A DNA stretch of 64,000 nucleotides from JAQBDA01 sp041301185 (lineage in GTDB: Bacteria > Chloroflexota > Anaerolineae > Anaerolineales > UBA4823). Of this stretch, positions 1 through 8,812 are shown one piece after another. The stretch is from positions 1 to 64,000 of the forward strand of contig JBFYSV010000031.1 of NCBI GenBank assembly GCA_041301185.1, in the 5' to 3' direction. Each line of letters opens with the position of its first letter. Positions within the stretch are counted from its first letter, which is position 1. The position numbers and the translations under genes were made by a program. A model generated the notes under the pieces. That model searched no databases. It was not told the DNA's origin and was given only the letters and a program-made list of their open reading frames with translations.

Positions 1-2
1 GC

Positions 3-428
3 AAAGGATATCAATACTGCCAGCGTGATTTTCGTTATCTTGCGTGCAGGGCTGTTCCGTTCTTCCCCTACTTCACTTCTGGGTGATCATTACTGGGCTT
101 ATCCTACTACTGGGAGTATGAGGATCGTTGCTGGGTAATTAGCAATCTGGCGGCTGTAAAATCCAATTACCGCACTGAATTTATCTTCACATTTGAACAA
201 CTGTTTAATATTTACCCGGAAGAAATAGAAAACTTTATGCACCAATCGAAACGAATGCGATCCTACTTCCAACACCAACAACGGGCTATTATTTTGTTAC
301 ATCGCAATGGTAACAATTACAAGCTATCTCCGAAAAATGAACGGCTTAGAAAGATGGCAGATTATCAATTCCCAAAGCACGGTAACTATCTGTTGAGCAG
401 CCTGATGCCATTTCCTGACGAACGATAG
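3..428 (+). pseudogene. Interrupted C-terminal part of an unidentified, possibly membrane-anchored protein
   Basis: One frame reads from the window edge to a TAA-type end before position 431 with protein-like composition, but a TGA lies in it at 84-86. Around that codon the residues read PYFTSG-stop-SLLGLSYYWEYEDRC, a hydrophobic stretch in which a Trp (TGG) changed to TGA would restore continuity. The part after the stop ends in a basic, Gln/Tyr-rich soluble tail. It looks like the end of a polytopic enzyme such as a glycosyltransferase, but I do not recognise the family. It could be a real nonsense mutation, a sequencing error, or a chance open frame; the start of the gene lies outside the window. 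The next gene begins 17 bases downstream on the same strand. Confidence 0.35.
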
Positions 429-445
429 GTTTATGGATTTACCAG

Positions 446-1633
446 ATGGGCTTATCAATTACTACCCGAGATGGGTATCCCGATTTTTCCAATCTTCCCT
501 GGAATTTGCATTTACCTGACTGGCAGACTGTATACTCGCAGATAGAGAGGCTACCTCAAGGACCTTCACGTCACCCGGTAATATTCGTGAATATCTCAGG
601 AACAATCTTTGCTCTGAAAGAGATGCCCGGAGGAATAGCTGAAAAAGAGTATCATTTACTGAGAAGGATTGAGGAGCTACGACAACCAGCAGTTACCCCC
701 GTAGGTTTTGTGGAAATCGATTCGCCCAATGATCGACGAAGCTTCTTAATCACTCGTTACCTGGACTACTCTATCCCTTTCCGTGACCTGTTCATCGGGA
801 ACCGGTTAGTTCGCTATCGCGAGCACCTCCTTGATGCGATAGCCGGCCTGATGGTGCAACTCCACCTGGCAGATATCTACTGGGGCGATTGTTCACTCTC
901 AAATTGCTTGTTTCGCAGGGATGCCGGTGCCCTGCGTGCATACTTGGTGGATGCTGAAACAGCAGAGATCTTTCCAGAGGATATTTCCCCGGTCCTGCGC
1001 CATCACGATCTGGAAATTATGGAAGAAAACATCAACGGAGAACTGGCAGACTTAACAACCGACAGCCACCTGGCAACGGATATCCCCTACTCTGACACAG
1101 GCGCATACATCCGGTTACGATACCAGCGGTTATGGGAAGTGATAACCCGAGAAGATATCATTGAACCCCTTGAGCATTACCGAATTCAAGAACGCATTCG
1201 AGCCCTTAATGATCTGGGTTTTTCTGTTGGGGATGTGGAGCTGCTGAAAACATTGGTTGGCGATCAATTGCGCCTGCGCATTGTGGTAACCGACCGTTAC
1301 TTCCACCATGATCAACTCCTAACACTGATCGGTATCGAGGCGGAAGAAGGACAGGCTCGAAAAATGATGAATGAGATTCAGGAGCTGAAAGCCACCCTTT
1401 CGCAACGCAATAACCGAAGCACACCCCTAAGCGCAGCAGCTTACCACTGGCAATCAACCATCTACGATCCAACTATTGAAAAATTGAGACCATTTGTGAA
1501 AGAAGATTTCGATACTGCCGAACTGTATTGCCAGATCCTTGAACACAAGTGGTATTTATCTGAGAGAGTTCAACGGGACGTTGGTCACGCAACCGCCATC
1601 GAAGACTACCTGGCAAATATTGCTCAACCATAA
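446..1633 (+). CDS. DUF4032 / lipopolysaccharide-kinase-like protein
   Basis: The 395-residue protein contains a kinase-like core. The motif YWGDCSLSNCLFRRD near residue 148 resembles the catalytic loop of WaaP/Kdo-kinase-type folds (Asp148, Asn154), and VDAETAE (Asp169) resembles the metal-binding DFG position. The C-terminal half (about 200-390) matches my recollection of the DUF4032 domain that accompanies this kinase-like domain in actinobacteria and Chloroflexota. The substrate is not known. There is no signal peptide or membrane segment, so it should be cytosolic. No clear Shine-Dalgarno sequence precedes the ATG. A 142-base gap separates it from the histidine kinase on the same strand. 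Confidence 0.7.
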   Translation: MGLSITTRDGYPDFSNLPWNLHLPDWQTVYSQIERLPQGPSRHPVIFVNISGTIFALKEMPGGIAEKEYHLLRRIEELRQPAVTPVGFVEIDSPNDRRSFLITRYLDYSIPFRDLFIGNRLVRYREHLLDAIAGLMVQLHLADIYWGDCSLSNCLFRRDAGALRAYLVDAETAEIFPEDISPVLRHHDLEIMEENINGELADLTTDSHLATDIPYSDTGAYIRLRYQRLWEVITREDIIEPLEHYRIQERIRALNDLGFSVGDVELLKTLVGDQLRLRIVVTDRYFHHDQLLTLIGIEAEEGQARKMMNEIQELKATLSQRNNRSTPLSAAAYHWQSTIYDPTIEKLRPFVKEDFDTAELYCQILEHKWYLSERVQRDVGHATAIEDYLANIAQP

Positions 1634-1744
1634 TCGTCGCCACTTACTAGGCAGAGTCTCATGCGGATACCAGCCTTTAATATCCCCCTGGTAGTTCATA
1701 AATAGGTCAGCTAACAAATTTGGAAGCCCCACGCTGGCAAACTG

Positions 1745-1769
1745 CGGTTATAAACGGTATGGATAACCG
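1745..1769. promoter_or_regulatory. Inverted repeat just upstream of the histidine kinase start
   Basis: CGGTTAT and ATAACCG form a perfect 7-base inverted repeat with an 11-base centre, ending seven bases before the kinase ATG at 1776. No ribosome-binding site is visible in the same place. It could be an operator, or a hairpin limiting translation. Confidence 0.3.
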
Positions 1770-1775
1770 TAACCT

Positions 1776-4700
1776 ATGAACCGTATCCTGGCTTCCAGTG
1801 GACGGCTGTTTCCTCAAACAGCTTGGAAAAATCTATCTGAGCATACCCGCGGGGCACTAATACCCCTCTACCTATTGCTGGGCGTATTCATTCTTGTCTA
1901 TGCTTCATTATTGATACTTAGAGAATTTACGCAGCCGGGTTATACGAATCCGCTCGGTTTCACCTGGAACAATCCAATATTAGAAATACTGATCCCCTAC
2001 CTCCTGGGGTGGGTTTATCTGGGCTCCGGTATATGGGTCTTCTTAATCCGGCACGACGAAACTGCTGGGAGAGTGTATGGATACCTGGCGACGACTGTAG
2101 CGATCAGCCTCGCTGCCATGCTCAGCACAATAATTGCTGGACAGCTTACCTGGTTGTGGATTGTCACCTTAGCCATCGCTGGCGGGTCTCTACTTCATCT
2201 TGGGCTTTATTTCCCAACTAAAGTGACTTTGCTATCAAAATACCCCACCTTATTTTGGCTGGGTTATATCCCTCCCATTTTGATCGTATCAATCTTTGTT
2301 CCCCAAATACTTGCATCCTCAACACCGGGTTATATCCTCCCAACGGTAATCCTGAGTGAGCTAGGATATATCTGCTTAATTGGGGCTGTCATTATTACGA
2401 TCCAAATCTCGGCCTTGCGTAGACCACAAACTTCCCTGGCTCATCGGCAAGCCCGGATTAGCTTATGGGGAGCTCTCATAACGGGAATTTCCATTGCTGG
2501 ATGGGCTGTGACAAGGGCGTTTGCCCCCACTTCTGATATCTTGGGACTATTCTATATTTTATTGGTATTCTTTCCAATTCTTGCCAGCTACGCATTATTA
2601 CTAACCAATAAATCGAGACACGACACATACCTGCGAAAGACACTTGCCTACACATTACTATCGGCGTTGACAATCCTTGCGTACATACTCATCGTCAGCG
2701 GGATGAGCATACTGGTTGGGGACGTAATTCCAAACAATCATCCCCTTGTCATTGGTTTGCTCGTATTCCTGTTAGCAATCCTGATGAATCCAGTACGCCA
2801 CTGGCTGGAGAGTACGATTGATATTGCGTTTTATAAAGGCGAAAAGCCGTTCCAAAAACGCTTACAGGCATTTGCACAGGAGCTCACTCGAAACACAACC
2901 CCCGACTCAATCTACAACTCTTTGCGAAAGTCAGTAAGGGAGACCCTCGCTCCAGGCTTGATACATATATTTATTATTGATCCATTTAGCAATCACTATG
3001 TTGCAACGGCTGACGAGAGCGGTTTATCCACCTCGGATATGCGTTTTCCTCCTAACAGCCCATTCGTTCAGTTCCTAGTAAATCAACCCAATCCTATATT
3101 GATCGACTCCAACGATTTAGGTCAACTTTCATTCTCCTCAGAGAGTGCTCAGCTGGCTCTTCTAGGTGCATCACTATATATTCCGCTACCTGGACAGCAG
3201 CAGCTAGTCGGTTGGCTCGCCATAAGCAATCGGCAATCTGGCGAGAGCTATCATAAATCAGAAATCGTCTATCTAGATTCGATTTGCAGCCAGGCTGCCC
3301 TGGCAATTGAGAGATTGCAGGTAATCACAAACCTCGAAAGCCGGGTCAGAGAGATGGATGTATTAACCCGGATTGCTCAAGGGGTTAATATTACTTTAGA
3401 TTTTGACGATATCCTGGAATTGATCTATGCCCAGACAAATCTGGTTATCCCTGTCCATGATTTCCGGATCACCCTGAGCGATCCCAATGATGGAAAGTAT
3501 TCATACGCATTCTTCATAGAGAATGACGAACGCCTGGCTTACAACGAAAATATCACCATCCCACCCAGGCAAGGATTGGAAGGCGTCGTCATCCAGAACC
3601 AACGCTCCCTGATTGCTTCCGATTACCAAAATGAATGTCGCAGTCATGGGAGAATCCCCAATTCTCCGGGGATTGTTGCCTGGTTGGGTGTACCGCTGCA
3701 TGCTGGTAGCCGAACTATCGGATGCATCAGCCAGGGCAGCCGCGATCCAGCAACCCTGTTCACAGAGCACCTAAGAGATCTCCTTCAGGCCATTGCAGAC
3801 CAGGCTGCCGGGGCGATCATTAAGTCGCAATTATTGGTTGAGTCAGATAGAAGAGCCCGACAGTTAGCTGCGCTGAATGAGGTTGGGCGAAGCCTGACCT
3901 CAACCCTGGAGATAAACACTCTACTGAAACAAATACTGAATAGTGCTGTTGAGCTGCTGAACTGCGAAGCAGGAAGCCTCTATACGATCGAACCAGAGAC
4001 GAACGATATCGTGGTTGAGGTAACAATTGGTCCGGGTGCAAGCGATATTGCTGGCACTCACATCCCAGCTCGAAGCGGATTCATTGGCAGCGTGATGGAG
4101 TCAGGTCAGCCTGTTATAGTCAATACAGGAACGGGCACACAGGATTTTTCTGATCAAACTGAGTCGCAAAGTGAATATTATCAGCGTGACTTATTAGCCG
4201 TTCCTATGAAAGTTAAAGAGACAGTCATTGGTGCGATTGAAGTGATTAACAAGCTTGATGGGACCCCTTTCGATGAAGACGACCAGGGAATCCTCTCGAC
4301 CTTCTCCAGTCAAGCAGCTGTGGCAATTGAAAATGCCCGGTTATATACACAAACAGATGAAGCACTAAGCGCCAGGCTGGAAGAGATGTCGGTAATGCAG
4401 CGCATCGATCGTGAGTTGAATACCAGCTTGGATGTAGGGAAAACCATGCAGATCACTCTCGATTGGTCGCTGAGACAAACCAAATCTGATTCAGGTTTTA
4501 TCGGTTTTGTTGAACGGGATGAACAAGCGTCATCTTCGAGTATCCGGGTAATTGCCTCGAAGGGTTTCAAGCTACCCCAATCAAATGAGCAGCAGCCTGC
4601 TGTAAGTACAAATGAACAAGCGGAGCTAATGACTGTATCCCTACCCGCCATACAAAAAGTGATCAGGGAAGGACTCCCTGTGCGCTCGGTAGATGCAAGA

Positions 4701-5615
4701 TTATCTCCCTGGGCGAGAGCTCAAATTGTCATCCCGATCCGCCGGAAGACGGATGTGATCGGCATCTTGCTGCTGGAGAGCACTGTTAAGGACAGCTACT
4801 CACCTGATACAACTCTATTCTTAACTCGATTGAGCGATCATGCTGCCATAGCGATATCAAACGCCCAGCTTTACGAAGATCTTCAAGCCGCAAATATTGC
4901 CAAAAGCGAGTTTGTGTCGCTCGTCTCACACGAGCTTAAGACACCGATGACATCTATTCGCGGGTATGCCGACCTGTTGGCTCAAGGCACGGTCGGTCCG
5001 ATCAATGAAATTCAGGGTAATTTCCTCAACACAATTCGCTCAAATGTCAATCGGATGGCAAACCTGGTTTCAGACCTGGCTGATGTCTCACGCATCGAAG
5101 CCGGCAAGCTGAGGCTGGAATTCGGAGAGGTTTCAATAACAGAAATCATCCATGAAGTGATCAATTCCACCCAGGCATTCCTCAATGAAAAAGAACAAGT
5201 GCTTGTCTTAGATCTACCAGAGAATTCACCCCTGGTTTGGGCGGATTACAACCGGTTAATCCAAATCTTGAATAACCTTGTAAGCAATGCGATCAAGTAC
5301 ACACCCCAGGGGGGACATATCACAATCACAGCTGGAATGCACCAGAACGAATGGGATTCAAAAGGGGCTCCGCAAGTTGTTAAACTCTCGGTGATTGATA
5401 CTGGTTATGGGATTTCTGCTGAGGAGCAAACAAGAATATTCCAGAAGTTCTTCAGATCATCCGATCCGAATATTCGTGATGTACCGGGAACTGGTTTGGG
5501 ATTAAACATTACCCGTCACCTGGTTGAGATGCAAGGAGGGCGAATCTGGTTTTCGAGCCAGGCAGGTATGGGAACCACTTTCCATTTCACAATTCCGGTG
5601 GCTGTCACAATCTGA
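1776..5615 (+). CDS. Membrane-bound multi-GAF sensor histidine kinase
   Basis: The 1279-residue protein starts with about ten hydrophobic segments (residues 25-345). Three to four GAF-like domains follow (about 365-515, 530-690, 700-860 and 870-1030). The C-terminal kinase core has the H-box SHELKTP with phospho-acceptor His1052, the N-box NNLVSNAIKYTP (Asn1171), the G1 box DTGYGIS and the G2 box GTGLGLN. It should autophosphorylate and pass phosphate to a response regulator, but none lies in the window. The GAF domains suggest small-ligand or redox sensing; the ligand cannot be read from sequence. A FIST-domain gene follows after 26 bases and is probably co-transcribed, so the pair may form one sensory unit. 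Confidence 0.9.
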   Translation: MNRILASSGRLFPQTAWKNLSEHTRGALIPLYLLLGVFILVYASLLILREFTQPGYTNPLGFTWNNPILEILIPYLLGWVYLGSGIWVFLIRHDETAGRVYGYLATTVAISLAAMLSTIIAGQLTWLWIVTLAIAGGSLLHLGLYFPTKVTLLSKYPTLFWLGYIPPILIVSIFVPQILASSTPGYILPTVILSELGYICLIGAVIITIQISALRRPQTSLAHRQARISLWGALITGISIAGWAVTRAFAPTSDILGLFYILLVFFPILASYALLLTNKSRHDTYLRKTLAYTLLSALTILAYILIVSGMSILVGDVIPNNHPLVIGLLVFLLAILMNPVRHWLESTIDIAFYKGEKPFQKRLQAFAQELTRNTTPDSIYNSLRKSVRETLAPGLIHIFIIDPFSNHYVATADESGLSTSDMRFPPNSPFVQFLVNQPNPILIDSNDLGQLSFSSESAQLALLGASLYIPLPGQQQLVGWLAISNRQSGESYHKSEIVYLDSICSQAALAIERLQVITNLESRVREMDVLTRIAQGVNITLDFDDILELIYAQTNLVIPVHDFRITLSDPNDGKYSYAFFIENDERLAYNENITIPPRQGLEGVVIQNQRSLIASDYQNECRSHGRIPNSPGIVAWLGVPLHAGSRTIGCISQGSRDPATLFTEHLRDLLQAIADQAAGAIIKSQLLVESDRRARQLAALNEVGRSLTSTLEINTLLKQILNSAVELLNCEAGSLYTIEPETNDIVVEVTIGPGASDIAGTHIPARSGFIGSVMESGQPVIVNTGTGTQDFSDQTESQSEYYQRDLLAVPMKVKETVIGAIEVINKLDGTPFDEDDQGILSTFSSQAAVAIENARLYTQTDEALSARLEEMSVMQRIDRELNTSLDVGKTMQITLDWSLRQTKSDSGFIGFVERDEQASSSSIRVIASKGFKLPQSNEQQPAVSTNEQAELMTVSLPAIQKVIREGLPVRSVDARLSPWARAQIVIPIRRKTDVIGILLLESTVKDSYSPDTTLFLTRLSDHAAIAISNAQLYEDLQAANIAKSEFVSLVSHELKTPMTSIRGYADLLAQGTVGPINEIQGNFLNTIRSNVNRMANLVSDLADVSRIEAGKLRLEFGEVSITEIIHEVINSTQAFLNEKEQVLVLDLPENSPLVWADYNRLIQILNNLVSNAIKYTPQGGHITITAGMHQNEWDSKGAPQVVKLSVIDTGYGISAEEQTRIFQKFFRSSDPNIRDVPGTGLGLNITRHLVEMQGGRIWFSSQAGMGTTFHFTIPVAVTI

Positions 5616-5641
5616 CTGTTCTCTGAGAGTATCATGGTTTT

Positions 5642-6823
5642 ATGACTCTATTCGCCGCCATAGGAAAAGCTCATGGATTGAGCGCATTAGAAGCCGCAAT
5701 ACAGGCGACCGACCATGCTCTTAGCCAGGTTGGTCGCCAGCAAGTCGTCTTGGCGTTCATAGTAGCATCCCATGATTACCCGGTACGTGATGTAGTTAAC
5801 GGGGTAACCGGGCTTCTAAGCGACACACCCTTATTCGGCTTCAGCTCGCCTGCCCAAATAACCAGTGAAAGTCTTGATCAGCGCTCGATAGTGGTCGCTT
5901 TGCTTGTTGGTGATCAGGTAGAGGCCGAAGGCAGTTGGTGGAGCGAGTCGAGTTTTCAAGACATGCAATATACCGGCGATGCTCTTCAAGCAATAAGCAA
6001 CAATTATTCAGACATACAACTCTTGCTGACGGCAATAGATCTTCACATTCAAGATCCACAGTCCATGATTGACAAAATCCCCTCAGGCCAATTTGGATTG
6101 GGGGGTTGCCTAGCTGGAGGCAACCTATCCAGCGAACGCAGCTACCAAATTGGCGGTAATCGTTTTGGCCAGCGGGGTTTGGCTGCAGTAGCCCTTAGAG
6201 GCCAGATCAAGACGGCAATCAGTTCAGAACATGGGTGGCAGTCAATTGGGATTTACTCGCGGGTAAGCCACTCATCTGATTATGTTATACACACCCTGGA
6301 TGGACAAACAGTAGCAGATAAATACGCCCAATTCTTTGGACTTAACGCAAAAGATTGGACTTACCCGCCTCTCAATCACCTGGTTCGCCTTTATCCACTT
6401 GGAGTGGAGTGGGAAAGACCTACCGTCTCGGGTGACTCATCTCTGAAAATCCATTCACCTCTGAGAATAAACACAAATGGAAGCATGCTGATGAACAGCC
6501 CGGTAACGAAAGGCAGTACAGCATATTATCTGATCAGCAGTATCGAAAACTGCTTATCTGCTGCGAAACGTGCTGCCCGGCAAGCACTGGAAGCGTTAGG
6601 TGGTGCTGAGCCGGTTCTGGCCATCATCTTTGCGGATATCGCCTGGCAAATGATGCTCCCGGGGCAGCCCGGGGCAGAAATCCAGGCTGTGAGGGAAGTG
6701 ATCGGCGAACATGTTCCGATTGTTGGGGGATATACATACGGGCAAATTCGCACCTCTGGATCTGGACTGCCCGAGCTTCTAAACCAACACTTTCAAATTG
6801 TACTCATCGGTAATCCAACCTAG
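5642..6823 (+). CDS. FIST N / FIST C domain signal-transduction protein
   Basis: The 393-residue protein has the two-part layout of FIST sensory proteins. An N-terminal FIST domain (about 20-215) contains the LFGFSSPAQI segment, and a C-terminal FIST_C domain (about 225-375) ends with VGGYTYGQI. FIST domains are predicted sensors of small ligands such as amino acids and are often encoded beside kinases or methyl-accepting proteins. That fits its position 26 bases after a histidine kinase. It has no transmembrane segment and no output domain, so it may present a signal to the neighbouring kinase; that is inference. Confidence 0.82.
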   Translation: MTLFAAIGKAHGLSALEAAIQATDHALSQVGRQQVVLAFIVASHDYPVRDVVNGVTGLLSDTPLFGFSSPAQITSESLDQRSIVVALLVGDQVEAEGSWWSESSFQDMQYTGDALQAISNNYSDIQLLLTAIDLHIQDPQSMIDKIPSGQFGLGGCLAGGNLSSERSYQIGGNRFGQRGLAAVALRGQIKTAISSEHGWQSIGIYSRVSHSSDYVIHTLDGQTVADKYAQFFGLNAKDWTYPPLNHLVRLYPLGVEWERPTVSGDSSLKIHSPLRINTNGSMLMNSPVTKGSTAYYLISSIENCLSAAKRAARQALEALGGAEPVLAIIFADIAWQMMLPGQPGAEIQAVREVIGEHVPIVGGYTYGQIRTSGSGLPELLNQHFQIVLIGNPT

Positions 6824-6854
6824 GGCGAAGAAATCGTAAAGATAATGAAACGAT

Positions 6855-6893
6855 GTGAGTGCTATCTGACATCCGCCATCAGATAACACTCAC
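6855..6893. terminator. Hairpin between convergent FIST and trpB genes
   Basis: Two 15-base arms (6855-6869 and 6879-6893) pair with one mismatch around a nine-base loop. The hairpin sits between convergent genes and lacks a strong T-run on either side. It is best read as a shared, possibly imperfect terminator. Confidence 0.55.
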
Positions 6894-6927
6894 ACCTGAA
6901 CCTGTATCCTGAGACCTTAAGGATCAA

Positions 6928-8301
6928 TCAGGCTTCAAGAGCAACCTGGGGGAGGGTGCTCATCGCCCTCTCTATTTCCTCCCGCGGATACTCGTAATCC
7001 ACTAGCTGTCCACTGAGATATGACTGGTATGCTGACATATCGAAGTTTCCATGCCCAGAGAGATTGAAAAGGATTACCCTTTTCTCACCTTTGGCTTTTG
7101 CATCCAGCGCTTCATCAATTGCTATCCGGATTGCATGCGCACTTTCAGGAGCCGGTATAACCCCCTCATTTCTAGCAAACAGAACTGCCGCATCAAAAGT
7201 TGCCAGCTGATGGACGGCTACAGCATCGATATATCCGGCGTGATGTAACGCGCAAATTCTTGGTGCCATGCCATGATACCGCAACCCGCCAGCATGGATT
7301 GGTGGCGGCAGAAAATCGTGACCCAGGGTGTGCATTTTAACAATCGGAGCCATACGCGCCGAATCGCCATAATCGAATGTGTACAGCCCTTTAGTCAGGG
7401 AGGGGGTCGCGGTAGGCTCAACCGCCACTAACCGGGTTTTTGTCCCATTGCGCAGATTTTCTCTTAAGAACGGAAATGCAATGCCAGCAAAATTCGATCC
7501 ACCACCAACGCAGCCGATGACAACATCAGGATACTCATCTGACATTTCCATTTGCTTGAGTGCCTCTTCACCAATGATACTTTGGTGAGTTAATACATGG
7601 TTCAAGACCGACCCGAGGCTATATTTTTTTGTTCCATTCGAAGTTGCAGCAACTTCTACAGCCTCAGAGATGGCGATCCCCAGCGAACCAGGGTTGTTTG
7701 GGTCCTGAGCAATCAAGGAACGCCCGTAATTTGTGCGGTCGGTCGGGCTGGCAAATACCTGCGCACCATAGGTCTCCATCATCACCCGCCGGTAAGGCTT
7801 GGCATCGTAAGAGACCTTTACCATATATACCTCTAAATCCATTTCGAAGAAATTGCATGCCAGGGCGAGAGCCGATCCCCATTGCCCTGCCCCAGTCTCT
7901 GTGGTGAGCGCCCTGGTGCCGGCAATTTTATTATAGAAAGCCTGGGGGATCGCGGTATTCGGCTTATGGCTGCCTGCAGGAGATACACCTTCATGCTTAT
8001 AGTAAATATGAGCCGGCGTACCAAGCGCCTTCTCTAACCTGCGGGCGCGAATGAGCGGAGTTGGTCGATAGAGTTTGTAGATTTCACGAACTTCCTCGGG
8101 AATCTCGATATGGCGCTCGGTACTGATCTCTTGCAAGATCAAATCCATCGGGAACAATACGCCCAAGAATTCTGGAGTTACCGGCTGCATAGTTTGGGGA
8201 TGCAGAACCGGCGTGGGGGGAACCGGCATATCAGCACCGATGTTGTACCAAAAGCGAGGCAAATCGGACTCACTCAACAAAAAACGGGTTTTTTCAGACA
8301 T
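6928..8301 (-). CDS. trpB: Tryptophan synthase beta chain, TrpB2 type
   Basis: The 457-residue PLP enzyme converts indole plus serine to tryptophan. The motif HKPNTA (PLP-lysine region), ETGAGQWG, and the glycine-rich phosphate loop CVGGGSNFAG are all visible. Its length and N-terminal extension fit the TrpB2 branch, which often acts without TrpA; no other trp gene is nearby. The start was placed at the ATG preceded by AGGAGG. A longer frame to 8436 only reads through the leader RNA. A T-box with a tryptophan specifier and a strong promoter lie upstream, so expression should rise when tRNA-Trp is uncharged. That supports a role in supplying tryptophan, perhaps by salvaging indole. Confidence 0.92.
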   Translation of the reverse strand: MSEKTRFLLSESDLPRFWYNIGADMPVPPTPVLHPQTMQPVTPEFLGVLFPMDLILQEISTERHIEIPEEVREIYKLYRPTPLIRARRLEKALGTPAHIYYKHEGVSPAGSHKPNTAIPQAFYNKIAGTRALTTETGAGQWGSALALACNFFEMDLEVYMVKVSYDAKPYRRVMMETYGAQVFASPTDRTNYGRSLIAQDPNNPGSLGIAISEAVEVAATSNGTKKYSLGSVLNHVLTHQSIIGEEALKQMEMSDEYPDVVIGCVGGGSNFAGIAFPFLRENLRNGTKTRLVAVEPTATPSLTKGLYTFDYGDSARMAPIVKMHTLGHDFLPPPIHAGGLRYHGMAPRICALHHAGYIDAVAVHQLATFDAAVLFARNEGVIPAPESAHAIRIAIDEALDAKAKGEKRVILFNLSGHGNFDMSAYQSYLSGQLVDYEYPREEIERAMSTLPQVALEA

Positions 8302-8370
8302 GATATCCTCCTTCAAAGATATTTTTCCTAATCTAGAAAGTTTATCTGGCAAGACGGTATTTGCCAAAAT

Positions 8371-8716
8371 AAAAAACGCGCCAATCCCCAAAGGGGACGA
8401 ACGCGCGATGTCCGTGGTGCCACCCCGGTTAGGCAACCTCTAGACGAAAAAATCCTGCCATGTTGCGACAGGATCAAAATTCTGGTGGAGGCCAGCCTCA
8501 CTCGATTCGGGTACTGTCCGGGAAGCCCGGTGAATACCCTTTGCCTTGATAACGGTGGCAACTCCGGCACAAGCTACTCAACGATTATTCTTTCGCTCTG
8601 CAACTCAGAGGCCCATTCGGTCCCAGCGTACAGGCGGAATTCTCACCATTCATCCGCTCTCTGGACTGTCGTCTCGAAACCTACTCGTCCTCTTCAACGT
8701 CTTTTGGTATTGATTT
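8371..8716 (-). promoter_or_regulatory. T-box leader, tryptophan-specific (specifier TGG)
   Basis: On the minus strand the leader carries the conserved T-box core GGGTGGCACCACGG (8412-8426). It is followed by a terminator stem with a T-run (8371-8407). Stem I has AGAGAG and GGTGAGAA motifs, and a specifier loop reading GAATGGG in which the codon TGG lies at 8613-8615. T-boxes sense uncharged tRNA by pairing with its anticodon and acceptor end, here tRNA-Trp, and then disrupt the terminator. This explains the roughly 400-base stretch before trpB. Confidence 0.9.
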
Positions 8717-8722
8717 CGTTGG

Positions 8723-8750
8723 ATTATAAACAAAAGGCAAGATTTGTCAA
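8723..8750 (-). promoter_or_regulatory. Promoter of the trpB T-box transcript
   Basis: Perfect consensus boxes are present on the minus strand: TTGACA (8745-8750) and TATAAT (8723-8728) with a 16-base spacer. Transcription should begin near 8716, at the start of the T-box. Confidence 0.85.
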
Positions 8751-8776
8751 GTGCAATATCCAGAATATAAATCTTC

Positions 8777-8805
8777 TTGCCAACCGGTCAGCTTGACTTT
8801 ATACT
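8777..8805 (+). promoter_or_regulatory. Promoter giving a leaderless regulator mRNA
   Basis: TTGCCA (8777-8782) and TATACT (8800-8805) are separated by 17 bases. The ATG at 8813 begins seven bases after the -10 box, which is where transcription should start, so the mRNA would have no 5' leader. The promoter is divergent from the trpB promoter. Confidence 0.65.
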
Positions 8806-8812
8806 TATCCGC

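Noticed and set aside
84..86. TGA as a selenocysteine codon
   Set aside because: No SECIS-like hairpin is evident just downstream and the surrounding residues suggest a membrane helix, not a redox site.
8302..8436. Longer trpB start at 8436
   Set aside because: The extra codons read through the T-box core and terminator. AGGAGG marks the ATG at 8301.
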